From NCBI GenBank assembly GCA_002435325.1, contig DJMJ01000014.1, positions 114,186 to 123,964 of the forward strand: a stretch of DNA of 9,779 bases. Reading direction: 5' to 3'. Origin of the DNA: Nitrospira sp. UBA6493 (GTDB taxonomy: Bacteria; Nitrospirota; Nitrospiria; Nitrospirales; Nitrospiraceae). The translations under genes and the position numbers were made by a program. Below the pieces are notes generated by a model. That model ran no database searches and had not been told where the DNA came from. It saw only the letters and a list, made by a program, of their open reading frames with translations. Positions 6,570 through 9,779 of this stretch are shown here, piece by piece (within the stretch, counting starts at the first letter, position 1; every line of letters starts with the position of its first letter).

Positions 6570-7229
6570 TTACGCGGTCTTCGCCTGGGTAAACTTCTCC
6601 CATGCCACTTGCGCCTCAGCCGACGGTGCCGCGACATATTCCGGACAATCGAGACGAAGCGTTGGAACGCCGAGCGGCGCATCCACTAATTGGCAGTGGT
6701 GCGGTTGTGCCGCATTCGCATGTGCGTGAGGGCGGAAATATTGGCACGAGACACACATCCGGGCGACAGAAATTTCTCCCTGCACCTGTAACGAATGAAT
6801 CAACTTGATGAGGATGCTCAACAGCGCCGCCTGCTCCTGGTTCGAGAGCTGCTCCGTCGCTGCAGACAATGCCTCGGGCCATCCGGTCACGACCTCTCCG
6901 GCCTTCAATCCTTTGGCCGTCAGATGGACCGTCACCACCCGATTATCCGTATCCGACCGGCGACGGCGCACGAGCTTTTTTTCTTCAAGCGTGCGAATAA
7001 CCTCGGACGCCGTCGGTAATTTTACCGACAATTCCCGCGCGATCACCGAGACCATTGCGCACCGATTCGGTTGCGACCGCAAGAACGTCAGCACTTGCAC
7101 TTGCAGCGGACCAACCCCCTGCCGCCCCTGCCGGCGCCACGGCCGACTCTTCATCGCCAACCCGATTTTCGATAACCCGGCCACTACGCGGCCGGGAAGA
7201 GGATCCCGTTCGACTTTAATCAATTGCAT
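6570..7229 (-). CDS. MarR-family regulator with C-terminal Cys/His module
   Basis: The product is a 219-residue transcription factor. Residues about 10-150 form a MarR winged-helix: GVGPLQVQVLTFL, the recognition helix SVKLPTASEVIRTLEEKKLV at about 68-87, and the wing RRRRSDTDNRVVTVHLTAKG at about 88-107. After it comes an extra segment with Cys159 and Cys162 (CVSC), several histidines (168-178), Cys179 and Cys195 (DCPEY), which looks like a metal or Fe-S site. Ordinary MarR proteins end near residue 150. The ATG at 7229 has GAGG eight bases upstream; an in-frame ATG at 7277 would overlap the promoter. It stands alone and is convergent with the lipoprotein pair. The promoter region holds the near-palindrome TGTGGTCACA, suggesting autoregulation. 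MarR identity is firm; the sensed signal (redox or metal) is inference. Confidence 0.9.
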   Translation of the reverse strand: MQLIKVERDPLPGRVVAGLSKIGLAMKSRPWRRQGRQGVGPLQVQVLTFLRSQPNRCAMVSVIARELSVKLPTASEVIRTLEEKKLVRRRRSDTDNRVVTVHLTAKGLKAGEVVTGWPEALSAATEQLSNQEQAALLSILIKLIHSLQVQGEISVARMCVSCQYFRPHAHANAAQPHHCQLVDAPLGVPTLRLDCPEYVAAPSAEAQVAWEKFTQAKTA

Positions 7230-7268
7230 GTGACAGCCCTCATTGAAAGTGTGGGACGAGTACGCCGT

Positions 7269-7278
7269 TGTGGTCACA
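7269..7278. promoter_or_regulatory. near-palindrome TGTGGTCACA at the MarR start region
   Basis: Four-base arms TGTG and CACA flank GT, immediately after the proposed -10 box. The position suits an operator bound by the MarR protein itself. It is short and may be chance. Confidence 0.3.
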
Positions 7279-7307
7279 GTCTATTGGTTGCATTATGTGC
7301 CCGTCAA
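7278..7307 (-). promoter_or_regulatory. sigma-70-like promoter of the MarR gene
   Basis: On the minus strand TTGACG (-35, five of six) and TAGACT (-10, four of six) are spaced by 18 bases and lie about 50-80 bases before the ATG at 7229. Confidence 0.42.
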
Positions 7308-7931
7308 CCTCCAACCATTTGTCATTCCTCACATTTCATTCACTTTTCGAACAAGTTACCCAATACCCATGACAATAGACCACAATATCAACGACTTCTA
7401 CGATTCATCCGAAGATGAAGCAAAAACCACATGCCGTCATCTCTGCATGCGAGACATAAGAGCTGTCCATAGGAACAACTCGTAGGGAGTATATCTGGGG
7501 ATATGGGGCATCCGGTCAAAGTCCGCCATGCCTGCAATTGATACTCGCGACAATCGCCTATGAGCCAGCTAGGACACCGGGCGTCCTTCCCTGGCTTCCT
7601 CACAAATGCGGACGCGTACGCTCCAAGACAGGCCGATTCTCCTCCGGAAGAGGCGAACTGTTCAATGAGGTTCCTCGTTCAGCACCAGCCGATCTCAGTA
7701 CCTAGCCAAACTGAAGAGGCGCCACCTCAAACCTATGTAGGATAATATTTTCGCTGATACTCCGATGGCTTGAGAACGGCTCGAACGCGATCACCCGCGC
7801 AGAAATGTGTCAGTGCTCTTTCAGAATGAGGACTGCGCTATTCGACTGGTCTGCGTGGCTCCATCATGCCTGACCGGTTACGGATCTCGACCGTAATAAA
7901 ATCGCAGGAGACGGATTAGATCGGCACCCTA
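7308..7931. other. gene-free stretch between two minus-strand regulators
   Basis: No reading frame here combines a start, ribosome site and recognisable protein. Base composition at 7310-7440 is more AT-rich than the neighbours. A small inverted repeat (ATATC, TGGG, GATAT) is at 7491-7504. The stretch might carry decayed coding sequence or a small RNA, but nothing visible proves either. Confidence 0.5.
7878..7896. repeat. inverted repeat after the sigma-54 activator gene
   Basis: Six-base arms TTACGG and CCGTAA flank seven bases, 35 bases beyond the stop of the activator gene. No U tract follows on the minus strand, so it is at most a weak terminator. Confidence 0.3.
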
Positions 7932-9461
7932 TTATGTGGACACCGGCAGCTTGACGGCCCTGGTCACGCCGAGTTTCTTCATCCGGCTGCGCAGTGTGCT
8001 AGGATTCATGCCTAACTGGGCCGCGGCGCCAGACGGCCCGTAGATGCGCCAGCGCGTAGATTCCAACACGCAGAGAATATGGCGGCGCTCCACCTCTAAA
8101 AGATTGGCCGTCGATTCGGCGGGAGGCGCAGCCGTCGTCGAGAGCTGGAGATCCACCGTGACAACCGGTGATCGCGCCAGAATCACCGCCCGCTCGATCA
8201 CATTTTGCAACTCCCGCACGTTGCCCGGCCAGCTATAGCGGGTCAAACAGGTCATCGACTCGGCGCTCAGTTCCAACGCCGGCCGCTTGAGTTTCACCCG
8301 GTAGCCTTCAAGAAAATGCCGCACAAGAAACGGAATGTCTTCGAGCCGTTCGCGCAACGGCGGCAACACGATCGGAAAGACATGGAGGCGGTAGTACAGA
8401 TCCGGGCGGAATCGCCCTGCGCCGACCAAACTGAGCAAATCGGCATTTGTCGCGGCAATAATCCGCACATCCACCGACACAGGCCGCGTGCCGCCCACGC
8501 GATCGACTAGGCCGTCTTCCAACACCCGCAGCAATTTAGCCTGGGCCTCCAGCGGCATCTCGCCGATCTCGTCGAGAAACAACGTGCCGCCATTGGCCAG
8601 CTCGAACCGCCCAGACCGCTTCTGCTCCGCGCCGGTAAAGGCCCCGCGCTCATGGCCAAACAATTCGCTCTCGACCAAGCCCATCGGCAACGCCGCACAA
8701 TTGACACGCACGAACGGCTTCTCCCGGCGGGGACTGAGGTCATGAATGGCCCGGGCCATGAGTTCTTTGCCGGTCCCCGTTTCTCCCGCAATCAAAACCG
8801 TGGTCGCGGTCGGTCCTACCGCCTGGGCCTGCTGCAGAGCCTTGAGAAATCCTCCGTTCACCCCGATCATCGCCCCGAAATTTTGAGTGGTTTTCAGCTC
8901 TTCGACGAGATATTCGTTTTCGCGCGCCAATTGTTGCCGGAGCTGATCGATTTCCTCATAGGCCCGAACATGGTCGATCGCGTAAGCAATCTGCGTCGCG
9001 ACCAGCTGGAGAAACTCCAGATCAGCGGGGTCCGGATATCCGTGCTGCACACTGCCGATATTCAGCGTGCCAATGCAGGCATCGCCGACCAACAGCGGCG
9101 AATTGATCATGCGCCCTAACCCTTCTCGGACATAATAGTCGTCCTCCAGAAACATCCGCTCGCGCTGCAGATCGGGACGCACATGAATCGTCCGATGGTC
9201 ATAGACCCAGCCGACCGCGCTCCCGGCTTTGGGAATGATGGCATCGCGGTGCAAGTAGCGATTCGGCAAGGTGGTTTCCACCGCATAGAAGCGGAACGAA
9301 TCCGTCTCGGGATTGTACAGCGTGACCCCGGCGCGCTCCCACGGCAAGACCTTGCGAATCTGTTCCGTAATCGCCCGCCACAAACTATCGGTATCGCGCT
9401 GCGAATTCAGCACATTCGTCACCGCCAGCAATGTCCGATAACTGGTTTCAACCTCGCGCAT
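7932..9461 (-). CDS. GAF-domain sigma-54-dependent activator, FhlA-like (GAF-AAA+-Fis)
   Basis: The product is a 509-residue enhancer-binding protein that opens sigma-54 RNA polymerase promoters using ATP. A GAF sensor spans about 15-165, followed by a coiled-coil-like linker at about 168-192. The AAA+ domain follows: Walker A GETGTGKE at 226-233, GAFTGA sigma-54 contact loop at 273-278, Walker B LFLDE at 294-298, and arginine-rich RFRPDLYYRL at about 350-359. The WPGNVREL segment is at 411-418. A Fis-type helix-turn-helix ends the protein (GPSGAAAQLGMNPSTLRSRM at about 475-494, much like FhlA). There is no receiver domain, so the GAF domain probably senses a small molecule, gas or redox state. 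The ATG at 9461 has GGAG eight bases upstream. An extension to 9641 is rejected because those residues look non-coding and contain a hairpin. I saw no -24/-12 promoter in the window, so targets lie elsewhere. Confidence 0.93.
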   Translation of the reverse strand: MREVETSYRTLLAVTNVLNSQRDTDSLWRAITEQIRKVLPWERAGVTLYNPETDSFRFYAVETTLPNRYLHRDAIIPKAGSAVGWVYDHRTIHVRPDLQRERMFLEDDYYVREGLGRMINSPLLVGDACIGTLNIGSVQHGYPDPADLEFLQLVATQIAYAIDHVRAYEEIDQLRQQLARENEYLVEELKTTQNFGAMIGVNGGFLKALQQAQAVGPTATTVLIAGETGTGKELMARAIHDLSPRREKPFVRVNCAALPMGLVESELFGHERGAFTGAEQKRSGRFELANGGTLFLDEIGEMPLEAQAKLLRVLEDGLVDRVGGTRPVSVDVRIIAATNADLLSLVGAGRFRPDLYYRLHVFPIVLPPLRERLEDIPFLVRHFLEGYRVKLKRPALELSAESMTCLTRYSWPGNVRELQNVIERAVILARSPVVTVDLQLSTTAAPPAESTANLLEVERRHILCVLESTRWRIYGPSGAAAQLGMNPSTLRSRMKKLGVTRAVKLPVST

Positions 9462-9499
9462 TCCTAGATCTCCATCGAAGGATTCAACGAGCGGGCGCA

Positions 9500-9529
9500 A
9501 GAATACGTCAGTTTTTCCCACACTCGCAA
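9500..9529 (-). promoter_or_regulatory. weak sigma-70-like promoter of the sigma-54 activator
   Basis: On the minus strand TTGCGA and TATTCT are spaced by 18 bases, each matching four of six consensus bases, about 40-70 bases before the ATG at 9461. Confidence 0.28.
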
Positions 9530-9600
9530 GATAATTTCCTCGCGCGCAGGCCGACAGTCGAATGGGCCACAGACGGCCGACAGAACGCCTGCCTCCACAC

Positions 9601-9639
9601 AGAAAACAGAACGAGCGGAGCTCCGAAGGAACTCCGCTC
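9601..9639 (-). terminator. intrinsic terminator or leader attenuator before the activator gene
   Basis: On the minus strand, bases 9639 to 9613 fold into a 12-base-pair stem with one G-U pair and a UUC loop (arms GAGCGGAGUUCC and GGAGCUCCGCUC). The stem is followed by the U-rich run GTTCTGTTTTCT at 9612-9601. This is a good rho-independent terminator for transcription coming from the right edge. It lies 140 bases before the activator ATG, so it may end an upstream gene or attenuate read-through into the regulator. Confidence 0.6.
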
Positions 9640-9670
9640 ATCCCTGATGCGATCCCTGGCCGAGAGTGAT

Positions 9671-9685
9671 AGCCAGGTCACGCGC
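9671..9685. repeat. 15-bp direct repeat, copy 1
   Basis: AGCCAGGTCACGCGC is repeated exactly at 9762-9776, 91 bases away. A perfect hairpin lies between the copies. Confidence 0.6.
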
Positions 9686-9712
9686 ATGGCCATACCAAAC
9701 ATACTCGTCCCT

Positions 9713-9740
9713 GGCGGGAGAGGGATCCCCCTCTCCCGCC
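9713..9740. repeat. perfect 12-bp inverted repeat (strong hairpin)
   Basis: GGCGGGAGAGGG and CCCTCTCCCGCC flank a four-base loop. Neither strand has a U tract after it. It lies 18 bases beyond a possible TAA stop (9759-9761, minus strand), so it could stabilise or end the transcript of a gene outside the window. Confidence 0.6.
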
Positions 9741-9761
9741 ATTCGCCCCTCACGACCTTAC

Positions 9762-9776
9762 AGCCAGGTCACGCGC
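9762..9776. repeat. 15-bp direct repeat, copy 2
   Basis: This is the second exact copy of AGCCAGGTCACGCGC. On the minus strand the bases here could read ERVTWL followed by TAA at 9759-9761, perhaps the extreme C-terminus of a gene entering from the right. Too little is in the window to call it a gene. Confidence 0.55.
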
Positions 9777-9779
9777 TCG

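Noticed and set aside
6736..6760. TGGCAC matches considered as sigma-54 -24 boxes (also near 65, 4636 and 9070)
   Set aside because: None has a TTGC-type -12 element at the right spacing, and all lie inside coding regions.
7560..7745. 61-residue plus-strand frame in the gene-free stretch
   Set aside because: It has no ribosome site and no recognisable sequence or hydrophobic pattern.
9462..9641. 60-residue N-terminal extension of the sigma-54 activator
   Set aside because: It has no good ribosome site, contains a strong hairpin and U-rich run, and the ATG at 9461 has a proper GGAG and starts just before the GAF domain.
1..9779. CRISPR array, toxin-antitoxin pair, transposase or phage genes
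   Set aside because: There are no regularly spaced repeats and no motif of such genes in any frame that I could recognise.

Overview
The window holds ten protein genes and one tRNA gene in a GC-rich bacterial chromosome segment. The mix suggests a Gram-negative, environmental, respiring bacterium: type IV pilus retraction ATPases, a membrane-anchored c-type cytochrome, outer-membrane-type lipoproteins, and a GAF/AAA+/Fis sigma-54 activator. The overall style resembles Nitrospirota (Nitrospira-like), but that is an impression from protein style and not a demonstrated assignment. No phage, transposase, integrase or CRISPR array is visible.

Layout. Bases 1-1649 (+): the 3' end of pilT followed by a complete pilU, an ordinary twitching-motility ATPase pair. 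Bases 1691-3107 (-): a two-gene unit of an exported SUMF1/FGE-fold protein and a membrane-anchored monohaem cytochrome c. Bases 3234-5234 (-): a tRNA-Glu(UUC) gene, then (in its reading direction) a secreted Cys-rich PI-PLC X-domain protein whose reading frame is broken at a short CG tract, then a second, degenerate tRNA-like 3' end. This arrangement is what an old insertion behind a tRNA gene would leave, although no integrase is present. Bases 5430-6530 (+): two small lipoprotein genes in a likely operon. Bases 6570-7229 (-): a MarR regulator with an unusual C-terminal Cys/His module. Bases 7230-7931: about 700 bases with promoter-like signals but no convincing gene. Bases 7932-9461 (-): a FhlA-like sigma-54 activator with a hairpin-rich leader. 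Bases 9640-9779 hold a direct repeat and a long perfect hairpin.

How the parts fit. pilT and pilU power pilus retraction. The SUMF1-like protein and the cytochrome are probably co-transcribed and both act outside the cytoplasm, so a periplasmic redox or maturation role is plausible. The PLC-like gene has its own promoter-like sequence with a perfect 16-bp palindrome directly after the -10 box, suggesting dedicated control. The two regulators stand alone, without obvious targets inside the window. The points most worth following are the CG-tract frameshift, the tRNA-derived repeat, the palindromic operator candidate, and the MarR Cys/His tail.
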